Source: an uncultured bacterium
GTDB taxonomy: Bacteria > Hydrogenedentota > Hydrogenedentia > Hydrogenedentales > JAEUWI01
Direction: 5' to 3'
Length of the DNA: 14,670 nt
Assembly (NCBI GenBank): GCA_937895305.1
Contig: CALAXS010000613.1
Location: forward strand, 1 to 14,670
Shown here: in pieces, positions 1 to 7,083 of the stretch
How the letters are laid out: the number at the start of each line of letters is the position of its first letter
Numbering within the stretch: the first letter of the stretch is position 1
Translations under genes and position numbers: made by a program
The notes under the pieces: generated by a model
Seen by the model: the letters and a program-made list of their open reading frames with translations, nothing else
Databases searched by the model: none
What the model was told of the DNA's origin: nothing

Positions 1-1667
1 ATCCACGCTGCACGTTCATGGAGCCAGTCCCGCATCATTTCCACTTCGCCCTGCCACGAGTCCGGGTGGGGACCGAGGAACATGATGAAGTTTATATCCG
101 GGATGAGCGTCTTGCCCAGTGTAGGCCACCGCACAAAGTTACGGGCATGGGCTGTGCTTAATTGTCCCATAGCGCCATCAATCCATCCGTCCATGTTAAC
201 CATGGATAACTGCGCGGCGCGTAGTTCATGCCAGCGGTCTATATAGGCCTGGACGAATATGGGGTCCTCAAACATACGATCCGTCCAGGGACTATGGGGC
301 AGGTCATTCTTGGGACTCTGCAGGAACCAGCCTTCCGGATTATCAAAACCATTGAGGCTGAAATAGCCCAGGATGATATTCAAATCCCAGATGGGGCCCA
401 TGGTGAGCTTGTCGTTCCGGTCCTTATACATCCAGGTACTGGAACGGAATGCGTCGCGGTTTTTAAAGAGGTCCTGAAGGATAATGTAATCCACAAAGGA
501 ATCCATGTTAATCATATCCCGGTAACTTTGGGCCAGCTTGAGATTGAAGTCCGGGCTGAACAGAGCGGTTTCAAAATTATTGATATAGGAGGTAATCCAG
601 TTCTTCTGCACTTCCAGAATCTTGCCAGGCTTGGGATCTTCAATGGCAAGTATGAAGTCGCCTGCAATATCAATACTCACGGAACCGGGGTCCAGCTGGT
701 CCGGGGCCTGCATTTCCAGGATATAGCCCCCGCTGATGTCGGGGAAAGTGGTGTCGTCGTCACCCAGCTTTTCGATATCAACCCGGTCGCTGCCGCGTTT
801 AATCTTCTCCGTCACCAAATACACCCCGTGATAGGTTTCCTCGACCACCGGATTATTGTTGCGATTCAGGTAGACCTCTACAAAGCGCGTCCGGGGCGCG
901 TAATACCCCAATTGCCCCCACAGGTTATACCCGAAATAATTACGCATGAGGCTACGGTCCATCCAGGGACCATAAAAGACCCAGTCTTCTTCCGCTGGCA
1001 TGCCCAGCAAGGGGACATCAACGCCCGAATCAAATGCATCCCAGGTCTCTACCCCGAAGGATTGTTTATCGAAGGTCTGGGAAGAATTCCCCCGCACTTC
1101 AATCCCTGCCAGGCCATCATAAGACAAGTCATCACCACCGGGACGAATATCGCCCTTCGCGCACAACAAATGCTCCGATATTTGCATGGTACTCAGGATT
1201 TTAGGCTCATCCGGGATGGCTGCGCCATTGGTATCGATAACGACCACGGGTAAATTCGATACGGCATAGATATCTTCCGGGCCTGTGCCCTGCTTCACCA
1301 CCTGGCCATCCATATACCATGACCATGCCACGTTGCCTTCCTGCATCAACACGGGCCCAATGGTATGGGCAATGGGATTTCCGCCCTTTTCTTCATCGTA
1401 ATTGAGTACGGCATGGAGCCAATACAGTCCGGGTTCGTCCACATTCAGGTCAAAAACTTCATTTTCGCCCAGTGGACCATTCAACAGATTCGGGCCACCT
1501 TCCGCTTCCCACAGATCTGACCCGATAGAACAATGCACAATCTGGTATGGCGTGTTATTAATTACCTGAAATCGAAAGAACCCCACATTTATCTGATTAC
1601 ACCCCAGCCCTACCAGGCAAAACACGCCCAGCACCAGCCCCTGTATGCCCAATTTTTTTCCGATCAT
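1..1667 (-). CDS. CotH-like secreted kinase-family protein, partial (C-terminus outside window)
   Basis: The minus strand reads open from the ATG at 1667 to the window edge, giving 555 residues with no stop. Residues 189-300 match the CotH kinase family (Pfam CotH): a G-I-E-V-R-G-N-S-S-Q block near 188-197, K201/S203/F204/E207, then D228-W-V, R238-S-L-M-R-N, Y256-A-P-R-T-R-F-V-E-V and Y279-H-G-V-Y with E287-K-I-K-R. The second block, near 401-434, has F407-R-S-S-T-W-M-Y and G424-P-I-W-D428-L-N430, the family's WDxN metal/ATP-site motif. Known CotH proteins are atypical protein kinases acting on spore-coat or surface proteins; the substrate here is unknown. Residues 1-22 form a hydrophobic signal sequence ending V-G-L-G-C23, an imperfect lipobox (Gly at -3), so it is probably an exported lipoprotein. 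I chose the second ATG (1667) because GGAAGG lies six bases upstream of it but directly abuts the first ATG (1673). Confidence 0.85.
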   Translation of the reverse strand, partial: MIGKKLGIQGLVLGVFCLVGLGCNQINVGFFRFQVINNTPYQIVHCSIGSDLWEAEGGPNLLNGPLGENEVFDLNVDEPGLYWLHAVLNYDEEKGGNPIAHTIGPVLMQEGNVAWSWYMDGQVVKQGTGPEDIYAVSNLPVVVIDTNGAAIPDEPKILSTMQISEHLLCAKGDIRPGGDDLSYDGLAGIEVRGNSSQTFDKQSFGVETWDAFDSGVDVPLLGMPAEEDWVFYGPWMDRSLMRNYFGYNLWGQLGYYAPRTRFVEVYLNRNNNPVVEETYHGVYLVTEKIKRGSDRVDIEKLGDDDTTFPDISGGYILEMQAPDQLDPGSVSIDIAGDFILAIEDPKPGKILEVQKNWITSYINNFETALFSPDFNLKLAQSYRDMINMDSFVDYIILQDLFKNRDAFRSSTWMYKDRNDKLTMGPIWDLNIILGYFSLNGFDNPEGWFLQSPKNDLPHSPWTDRMFEDPIFVQAYIDRWHELRAAQLSMVNMDGWIDGAMGQLSTAHARNFVRWPTLGKTLIPDINFIMFLGPHPDSWQGEVEMMRDWLHERAAW

Positions 1668-1714
1668 GACCATCCTTCCGTTTCACCTGTCCAGCTCTAT
1701 AACAACATCCCGTC

Positions 1715-1743
1715 AATCTACAGAATACCCCGCCCCAGATCAA
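1715..1743 (-). promoter_or_regulatory. Candidate sigma-70-like promoter for the CotH-like gene
   Basis: On the minus strand TTGATC (1738-1743) is followed by a 17-base spacer and TAGATT (1715-1720), each matching four of six consensus bases. It sits about 48 bases upstream of the chosen start codon. This is a visual match only; AT-rich intergenic DNA gives such matches by chance. Confidence 0.3.
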
Positions 1744-1751
1744 CCAGAAGG

Positions 1752-1778
1752 AAAGGGGCTCTCATAATAACACCCTTT
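1752..1778. promoter_or_regulatory. Inverted repeat in the divergent control region
   Basis: AAAGGG (1752-1757) and CCCTTT (1773-1778) form a 6-bp inverted repeat around a 15-base AT-rich centre, upstream of the phosphatase gene. It could be an operator or a weak hairpin. No strong plus-strand promoter was found nearby; TATGAT at 1799-1804 is a possible -10 with no clear -35. The whole gap between the two divergent genes (1668-1873) shows no other gene. Confidence 0.2.
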
Positions 1779-1858
1779 AATTTACACCCCCTCGTAAGTA
1801 TGATAGGTCAACAGGGTAAATGTCCCGGGAGGTGGACATCCCCCCCCAATCCAAACGC

Positions 1859-1865
1859 GAGGGAG
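1859..1865 (+). promoter_or_regulatory. Ribosome binding site that favours the GTG start at 1874
   Basis: GAGGGAG at 1859-1865 stands eight bases before an in-frame GTG at 1874, where the recognisable FHA domain begins. The upstream in-frame ATG at 1820 has no comparable site, and the 18 residues it would add contain an eight-C run and match nothing familiar. Confidence 0.5.
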
Positions 1866-1873
1866 TAGCACAC

Positions 1874-3544
1874 GTGCCAAAAGGGTACATTACTATCGTT
1901 ACCAGCGGGCAGAAGATTGCCATTAATGATCGCCTTGTCATCGGTCGTACCAAGGATTGCGGCATTATTATCGATGACACTGCCGCGTCCCGCCGCCATG
2001 TGGAAATTCGTAAGCGCGACGGCACTTTCATCTGGAAAGATCTTGGCAGCACCAACGGCACCATCGTCAATGGTAAAGCCATGCTCGCGGGCACCCTCGA
2101 CAACAGCGACCAAATCCAGATTGGGGATACCCGCTTCGTCTTCACCGTCCAGGACGATACCCAAATTCCTACAGCCAACATGGACTCTACCCATAGTCTA
2201 TTTAAGGAAATCATTCTCGACGATAAAGGCAAGCAACAAGAAAGCAAGAGCGACGCACGTTCCACCGCACTTCTCGAAACCATCTACGGTATCATGAACG
2301 AAATCGCCATGGACTATGACCTTGAAACCCTCCTGGACCGCATCCTGGAGCAAACCATGAAAGCCATCCAGGCCCAGCGTGGTGCCATATTCCTCGCCGA
2401 ATCCGACCAGGAACTTCCAGACACCCCTGTATGCCAATGGGAACAGCTCGACAACAAGGCCTCTGCACGGCGCGATAAAACCAACATCCGTATCTCCAAA
2501 ACTGTGGCACACCGTGTACTCCAGGGCGGTGAAAATGTCCTCTACCATGACAACGACAACGACTCCGAACTCAAGCTCTCTGAATCCATCCTCTCCCTTG
2601 AGCTCCGCAGTATCCTTTGTGTACCTATCCGTGCAAAGCAACAAATCCTCGGCATCCTCTACGTCGACTCCAATCGCAAAGAAGCCCAATACAACGAGGA
2701 CCACCTTCTCCTCGCCGCAGCAGTAGGCAACTCTGCAGGCCTCGCCCTCGAAAACGCGCGTATGCACCGTCAGATGCTGGAAAAGCAACGCATGGAACAG
2801 GACATCGCCATCGCGTGGAATATCCAGGAAGGCTTTCTCGTCAAGGACTTCCCCGATAACGACCCGCGTTTCGAAGTTTATGGTGAAACACGGCCTGCAA
2901 AAACCGTGGGTGGTGATTTCTATGATGTGGTACAACCCAACGACGAAACGGTGGGCATCCTCATCGGCGACGTGAGCGGGAAAGGTGTACCCGCTGCGCT
3001 TACCATGGCGCAACTCCTCGCCCAATTCCGGCTTCACGCGCGGGACCTCAACGACCCCAATGACGTGATCAACGCCCTTAATTCTGATCTCTTTGCGCGC
3101 AGCAGACGGGGGATCTTCTGTACGCTCTGCTACATCACCCTCAACCTAAAGACAGGCACTGTGCTCTGCTCCAATGCCGGTCACCACCCACCCTTGCACA
3201 TCAGCGAGGACCAGGTGAAATCCTGCGCTGGTGCTTCCGGCCCACCCGCGGGTGTCCTACCTTCTTCCACCTGGGAAAACACCACCTTCAGCATCCAGCC
3301 CGGCAACACCCTCCTCCTCTACACCGACGGCATCGCTGAAGCCCGTTCCATGAGCACTCTCCATGACGCAGACGGTCCCAACGAATATAACACCGAGGGC
3401 ATCGAGAAGGTGGCCCGTGCCCACACCAGACATCACCCCAAAGTCCTCCTCGAAGCCATTAACAATGACGTGAAACGATTCTGCGCTCCGGCACAACCCC
3501 ATGACGATTGCACCATGATCGCGGTACGATACCTTGGAAAATAA
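1874..3544 (+). CDS. FHA-GAF-PP2C (SpoIIE/RsbU-type) serine phosphatase
   Basis: Predicted cytoplasmic protein of 556 residues; an ATG at 1820 would give 574. Residues 1-95 form an FHA phosphothreonine-binding domain, with G24-R25, S39-R-R-H42 and N61-G-T. Residues about 135-297 look like a GAF sensor domain, followed by a helical linker (about 295-322). Residues about 330-554 form a SpoIIE-type PP2C domain with the metal-binding aspartates in order: G346-G-D348-F-Y-D, G365-D366-V-S-G-K-G, Y483-T-D485-G and D544-D545-C-T. All key residues are present, so it should be active. By analogy with RsbU/SpoIIE it would dephosphorylate a STAS protein, here the product at 3979-4296, reversing the kinase encoded next. 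It is the first gene of the operon and overlaps the kinase gene by 11 bases. The ligand of the GAF domain and the phosphoprotein read by the FHA domain are not known. Confidence 0.9.
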   Translation: MPKGYITIVTSGQKIAINDRLVIGRTKDCGIIIDDTAASRRHVEIRKRDGTFIWKDLGSTNGTIVNGKAMLAGTLDNSDQIQIGDTRFVFTVQDDTQIPTANMDSTHSLFKEIILDDKGKQQESKSDARSTALLETIYGIMNEIAMDYDLETLLDRILEQTMKAIQAQRGAIFLAESDQELPDTPVCQWEQLDNKASARRDKTNIRISKTVAHRVLQGGENVLYHDNDNDSELKLSESILSLELRSILCVPIRAKQQILGILYVDSNRKEAQYNEDHLLLAAAVGNSAGLALENARMHRQMLEKQRMEQDIAIAWNIQEGFLVKDFPDNDPRFEVYGETRPAKTVGGDFYDVVQPNDETVGILIGDVSGKGVPAALTMAQLLAQFRLHARDLNDPNDVINALNSDLFARSRRGIFCTLCYITLNLKTGTVLCSNAGHHPPLHISEDQVKSCAGASGPPAGVLPSSTWENTTFSIQPGNTLLLYTDGIAEARSMSTLHDADGPNEYNTEGIEKVARAHTRHHPKVLLEAINNDVKRFCAPAQPHDDCTMIAVRYLGK

Positions 3545-3974
3545 CACGGACATAACACTGCATCTCCGCACCGATCCCGGGCTCCTGTGCAGCGTCCGCG
3601 CACTGACTAGCCGCTACGTTGGTGAGTGGCTCCATGATGATTCCAAAACCAAGGAAATCGTTCTCGCTATTGACGAGGCCTGCGCCAATGCCATACAACA
3701 TGCCTACAACAACGACCCCAATCAGACGATTACCCTCCGCTTCACTGCAATGGAACGCACCCTGGAAATCCAGGTGGAAGACAGGGGTCACACTGCACCC
3801 ACGGAAAAAGTGCAACGCAAAACACCTGCACCCCCCGACCCCGAAACACTCACCCCCGGCGGACTCGGTGTACAATTGATACACCAGGTCTTCGACGAAG
3901 CCGACTGGTGCCCCGGCACCCCCACCGGCAACTGTGTACGCATGCGCCTTTATAAAAAAAATCAGGAATCATAA
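3534..3974 (+). CDS. RsbW/SpoIIAB-like anti-sigma-type serine kinase (HATPase)
   Basis: A 146-residue GHKL ATPase of the anti-sigma-factor kinase type, a usual length for the family. The N box reads E48-A-C-A-N52-A-I-Q-H56; the first glycine box is D83-R-G85; the second is G109-G-L-G-V-Q-L-I116. In the family this enzyme phosphorylates a STAS antagonist on serine and binds a partner protein when the antagonist is phosphorylated. The start is a TTG at 3534, inside the phosphatase gene: an in-frame stop at 3516-3518 excludes anything further upstream, and no in-frame ATG comes before about 3634, which would remove the first strand of the fold. No clear ribosome site precedes the TTG, so translational coupling to the phosphatase is likely. 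The stop is four bases before the STAS start. Confidence 0.9.
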   Translation: MENNTDITLHLRTDPGLLCSVRALTSRYVGEWLHDDSKTKEIVLAIDEACANAIQHAYNNDPNQTITLRFTAMERTLEIQVEDRGHTAPTEKVQRKTPAPPDPETLTPGGLGVQLIHQVFDEADWCPGTPTGNCVRMRLYKKNQES

Positions 3975-3978
3975 CGCT

Positions 3979-4296
3979 ATGGCACTCGAACTCACCGAAC
4001 ACAACGAAGCTGGCCTTATCACGGTTACCGCCCACGGCGAAGTGGACCTCAACAGCTCACCCCAGCTCCGCGATGCTATACTGGACGCCGTACAAACCTG
4101 TAGCACGGGAGTACAGGTGAATCTTCACCATGTCGCCTACATGGACTCCTCTGGTGTCGCCACGCTTGTCGAGGGTCTTCAGGCCACGACAAAAAACAAG
4201 CACAGTTTCAGTCTCCTTCGTCCCTCCGAATCGGTACTCAAGGTGCTCCAACTCGCGCGTCTCGACAGCGTCTTCACTATCGAGGGAACTGCATAA
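3979..4296 (+). CDS. STAS-domain protein (anti-anti-sigma / MlaB-like)
   Basis: A 105-residue single-domain STAS protein. Residues 54-59 read Y-M-D56-S57-S58-G, the loop that carries the phosphorylated serine in SpoIIAA and RsbV; the surrounding V-N-L-H-H-V-A-Y strand and the helix after it also fit. Its place is ambiguous in an informative way: the two genes before it encode a kinase and phosphatase for such proteins, while the next genes encode MlaE and MlaF, whose E. coli complex contains the STAS protein MlaB bound to MlaF. I infer that it may play both roles. Start at ATG 3979 has AGGAA ten bases upstream; an ATG at 3934 would lie inside the kinase gene and add 15 atypical residues. It ends four bases before mlaE. 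Confidence 0.88.
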   Translation: MALELTEHNEAGLITVTAHGEVDLNSSPQLRDAILDAVQTCSTGVQVNLHHVAYMDSSGVATLVEGLQATTKNKHSFSLLRPSESVLKVLQLARLDSVFTIEGTA

Positions 4297-4300
4297 CCCC

Positions 4301-5098
4301 ATGAGCTACGCCCTCGGCTACATAGGCAGAGTCACCCTCAACAGCCTCTATGCCAGTACCTCGGTATGTGTCCTCATGGTGGACACTATCAACTGGATTT
4401 TTATCCACCCCTTCCGTGGCAAGGGCCTCCGTATTAAAAGCACCGTCGAGCACTTCGTCGAATTCGGTGTACGCTCCGTGCCTATCGTCGCCATGATCTG
4501 CTTCCTCGTGGGTGTCATCATCGCCATGCAATCCGCATACACCCTCGCAAAATTCGGTGCCTCTATTCTTATTGCAGACCTGGTCTCCATCTCTGCACTC
4601 CGCGAACTCGCGCCACTCATGACGGCCATTATCATCACGGGACGCAACGGCTCTGCCATTACCGCAGAGATCGGCTCCATGAAAGTCGCGGAAGAACTCG
4701 ATGCCCTCAAGGTCATGGGGCTCAACACCACCAAATACCTTGTCGTCCCCAAATTCCTTGCCATGCTCCTGGCGCTCCCCTGCGTCACGCTCATTGCCAT
4801 GCTCGTTATGATATTCGGCGGATTCCTTGTCGGTGTCTTCTCCCTCAACATTACCCCCGAGGCGTACTTCGAAGAAACGGCACAGGCCCTCGTCAACAAG
4901 GACCTCATCTCCGGACTCGTCAAATCCTTCTTCTTCGCACTTGTCATCTGCTGGGTCGGTGTCTACCGTGGTTTCCAGGTTACTGGCGGCGCGGAGGGCG
5001 TGGGCAAAGAAACCACCGCATCCGTGGTCACGTCCATCAAACTCATCATTGTCGTCGACCTCATTTGGACGTTCCTCTTCTTCAAGGCCGCATCATGA
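4301..5098 (+). CDS. mlaE: MlaE-family phospholipid ABC transporter permease
   Basis: Inner-membrane permease of 265 residues, typical for MlaE/YrbE. Family hallmarks are visible: the amphipathic N-terminus, hydrophobic segments near 60-80, 92-115, 150-182 and 208-225, and 246-262, the coupling-helix region E123-I-G-S-M-K-V-A-E-E-L-D-A-L (near 123-136), and the closing G230-A-E-G-V-G-K-E-T-T-A-S-V-V motif (near 230-243). Two copies with two MlaF and an MlaD hexamer move phospholipids between inner and outer membranes in the E. coli system. Its last bases overlap the mlaF start as ATGA, a sign of coupled translation. GAGGGA lies 13 bases before ATG 4301, inside the STAS gene; this is rather far, so translation may be coupled to STAS. 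Confidence 0.93.
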   Translation: MSYALGYIGRVTLNSLYASTSVCVLMVDTINWIFIHPFRGKGLRIKSTVEHFVEFGVRSVPIVAMICFLVGVIIAMQSAYTLAKFGASILIADLVSISALRELAPLMTAIIITGRNGSAITAEIGSMKVAEELDALKVMGLNTTKYLVVPKFLAMLLALPCVTLIAMLVMIFGGFLVGVFSLNITPEAYFEETAQALVNKDLISGLVKSFFFALVICWVGVYRGFQVTGGAEGVGKETTASVVTSIKLIIVVDLIWTFLFFKAAS

Positions 5099-5895
5099 AT
5101 ACCCCTCCGGACAACATCATCCAGGTCAAGGACCTCATCGTTAAATACGGTAACCATACTGTACTCAACGGTATCAACATCGATGTAAAGCGCGGCGAAA
5201 TACTCGTCATCCTTGGTGGTTCCGGTTCTGGTAAAAGTACCCTCCTGCGCAACATGGCCGGGCTCATGCGCCCCCATGCCGGGCATGTCATCATCGACCA
5301 GCAAAACTTCACCGCCATGTCCCACTTTGACCGCATAGAAGTGCGCAAGACCATGGGTATGTGTTTTCAAAGTTCCGCACTCTTTAATTCCATGACCATC
5401 GGTGACAACGTGGCTATGCCCTTGCGCGAGCACACCAAACTTGAAGAATCCACCATCCAGATCATGACCCGCATCAAACTGGAGCAAGTCGGACTGGGTG
5501 GTTGCGAAAATCACATGCCGGACGAACTCTCCGGCGGTATGAAAAAGCGTGCCGGACTCGCTCGCGCCATGGCCATGGACCCGAAGATCATCTTCTACGA
5601 CGAACCCTCTGCTGGCCTCGACCCTATCGTCGCCGCTGAAATTGATACGCTCATCCTTGACATGCAACACGCCTTTGGCGTTAGCTCTATCGTCGTGACC
5701 CATGAAATGGAATCTGTAAAGTTGATCGCAGACCGTGTATGTATGCTACACAAGGGAAAGGTCATCGCGCTCGGCACCCTGGACGAGGTACAAGAAACAG
5801 ATCATCCCTTCGTACAACAATTTTTTGCCCGAAAACCAAATCCCATCGACCACAACAAGGAGAACGTGCTGGAGTCCCTCACCAATCCCGAATAA
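5095..5895 (+). CDS. mlaF: MlaF-family ABC transporter ATPase
   Basis: A 266-residue ATP-binding subunit with every motif intact: Walker A G41-G-S-G-S-G-K47-S-T49, Q-loop F91-Q92-S, signature L145-S-G-G-M-K-K-R, Walker B I165-I-F-Y-D169-E170-P, D-loop S172-A-G-L-D and switch H203. The variant signature (SGGM in place of SGGQ) and the F-Q-S-S-A-L-F-N-S sequence after the Q-loop are those of the MlaF/MCE ATPase subgroup. It should energise the MlaE permease encoded just upstream and may bind the STAS protein as MlaF binds MlaB. ATG 5095 overlaps the mlaE stop by four bases. Thirty bases separate it from the MCE gene. Confidence 0.94.
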   Translation: MNTPPDNIIQVKDLIVKYGNHTVLNGINIDVKRGEILVILGGSGSGKSTLLRNMAGLMRPHAGHVIIDQQNFTAMSHFDRIEVRKTMGMCFQSSALFNSMTIGDNVAMPLREHTKLEESTIQIMTRIKLEQVGLGGCENHMPDELSGGMKKRAGLARAMAMDPKIIFYDEPSAGLDPIVAAEIDTLILDMQHAFGVSSIVVTHEMESVKLIADRVCMLHKGKVIALGTLDEVQETDHPFVQQFFARKPNPIDHNKENVLESLTNPE

Positions 5896-5925
5896 AATAC
5901 CAGTATCCAAAACCGATGACACACT

Positions 5926-7077
5926 ATGCCCGATAAAAAACATAACTTCACGCGACTTGAAATCCTGTCCGGACTCCTCGTGCTCATGAGCTTCGTCATC
6001 CTCGCCGGATTCATGGCACTCATCCAGGGCTATCGTCCCCAACACGAATCCTATACGTACACTACAAACTTCACCAACATCATCGGTCTTAAAAATGGTG
6101 CTGAAGTACGCTTTGCCGGAATGCTCGCCGGGCGCGTCACCACCATCACGCCCCATCCTGAGGACCAATCCCAAATTCAGATCACGCTGGACGTAAAACC
6201 TGACACGCCCATTAATGCCGCGAGTATCGCCACTATAGAAACCCTCTCTCTTACTGCTGAAAAGCACCTCGAAGTCTCTTCCGGCGAAACCGATGCGCCC
6301 CGGCTCAAGCCGGGTGACACCATCAATTCCATCACCAAATCGGGTGCCTTCATCGAAATTCCGGATATGGACGGGCTGGTCGGAGGCGGTGAAGATCTCA
6401 TCGGTGACCTCCGCGAACTCCTTGGTGTGGAAGAGGCCCTGGAGCAGGAAGCAGCGGGGGAATACGAAATGGCCTCTGTTACACGCCTCACCGCGGACCT
6501 CCGCATGTTCCTCGGTATTCAAGCGGCCCTCCAGGAACAAGCAGAAAACGGCGGGGACCTCCCCAGCCTCACCACGATTACGAAAGATGTGCGTGAACTC
6601 CTCGGCGTGGAAGAAGGCAGGACCGCTGAAGAAGCCGGGGAAGCCGAATTCACCTCGCTCGCCGACATACTCAACGATGTAGATGGCCTCTTCGCCACCT
6701 ACGAACCTCAACTCACCGAAATCCTGGCTGGTGTCGACCCCATCCTCACCAACACCGACACGTTGCTCGTTGAAGTCAATGACCTCCTCAAGGACAATCG
6801 CCAAAACATCGACTCCGCCATCACGGGCCTGGATGATCTCATCACCAAACTCAACAAAGAACTCGGTGCCATGGCCGACGCACTCAAGTCCACCCTTGAG
6901 AACACCGATGGACTCACCAGTGAACTTGCTGAACTCATCGAAAATAACCGACCCGTCCTGGAAGACATGATCAACGAGCTCGATTCCACCTTGCTTAATC
7001 TGGATGCCTTCATGCAACTCCTGAAAAACCAACCCCAGTCCGTACTCTGGGGCAAACCCATAAACGGCCGGAGATAA
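5926..7077 (+). CDS. mlaD: MlaD/MCE-domain protein with an inserted 30-residue repeat region
   Basis: A 383-residue periplasmic protein anchored by one N-terminal helix (about 11-34), with one MCE domain (about 42-120; the N-I-I-G-L-K-N-G-A-E-V-R-F-A-G-M block and the V-T-T-I strand are recognisable). E. coli MlaD is about 183 residues, so this is roughly double. The extra length has two parts: three 30-residue repeats (161-250) and a long predicted helical region (about 255-365). Long helices in related MCE proteins build tubes or needles reaching the outer membrane. The C-terminal P-Q-S-V-L-W-G-K-P motif is typical of MCE family tails. It would form the hexameric lipid channel on MlaEF. There is no clear ribosome site before ATG 5926. 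Confidence 0.9.
   Translation: MPDKKHNFTRLEILSGLLVLMSFVILAGFMALIQGYRPQHESYTYTTNFTNIIGLKNGAEVRFAGMLAGRVTTITPHPEDQSQIQITLDVKPDTPINAASIATIETLSLTAEKHLEVSSGETDAPRLKPGDTINSITKSGAFIEIPDMDGLVGGGEDLIGDLRELLGVEEALEQEAAGEYEMASVTRLTADLRMFLGIQAALQEQAENGGDLPSLTTITKDVRELLGVEEGRTAEEAGEAEFTSLADILNDVDGLFATYEPQLTEILAGVDPILTNTDTLLVEVNDLLKDNRQNIDSAITGLDDLITKLNKELGAMADALKSTLENTDGLTSELAELIENNRPVLEDMINELDSTLLNLDAFMQLLKNQPQSVLWGKPINGRR
6406..6675 (+). repeat. Three in-frame 90-bp (30-residue) tandem repeats within the MCE gene
   Basis: Protein residues 161-190, 191-220 and 221-250 align without gaps. Each begins D-[LV]-R-x-[LF]-L-G-[VI], followed by an acidic, Ala/Gln/Glu-rich stretch and an S-[LV] near the end. A fourth start (D251-V-D-G-L-F) is degenerate. 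The DNA copies have diverged clearly, so this is an old duplication. The units are probably short helical hairpins between the MCE domain and the C-terminal helix. Confidence 0.8.
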
Positions 7078-7083
7078 AATACC

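Noticed and set aside
228..1253. Long plus-strand open frame of 341 codons
   Set aside because: It lies antisense to the CotH-like gene, whose family motifs are unmistakable; the plus frame has no recognisable motifs and no ribosome site.
2198..3037. Minus-strand open frame opposite the phosphatase
   Set aside because: Same explanation; the phosphatase has all its catalytic aspartates on the plus strand.
1..3544. Idea that the CotH-like kinase and the FHA phosphatase form one signalling pair because they are divergent neighbours
   Set aside because: The CotH-like protein has an export signal and the phosphatase is cytoplasmic, so they should not meet. Shared control remains possible but is not shown.
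4130..4300. Upstream start for the permease at 4130
   Set aside because: It would overlap the whole second half of the STAS gene; the ATG at 4301 gives the normal family length and N-terminus.
5746..7032. Minus-strand open frame of 428 codons opposite the MCE gene
   Set aside because: The opposite strand encodes a clear MCE protein with repeats and family tail. The frame is a by-product of C-rich third codon positions.
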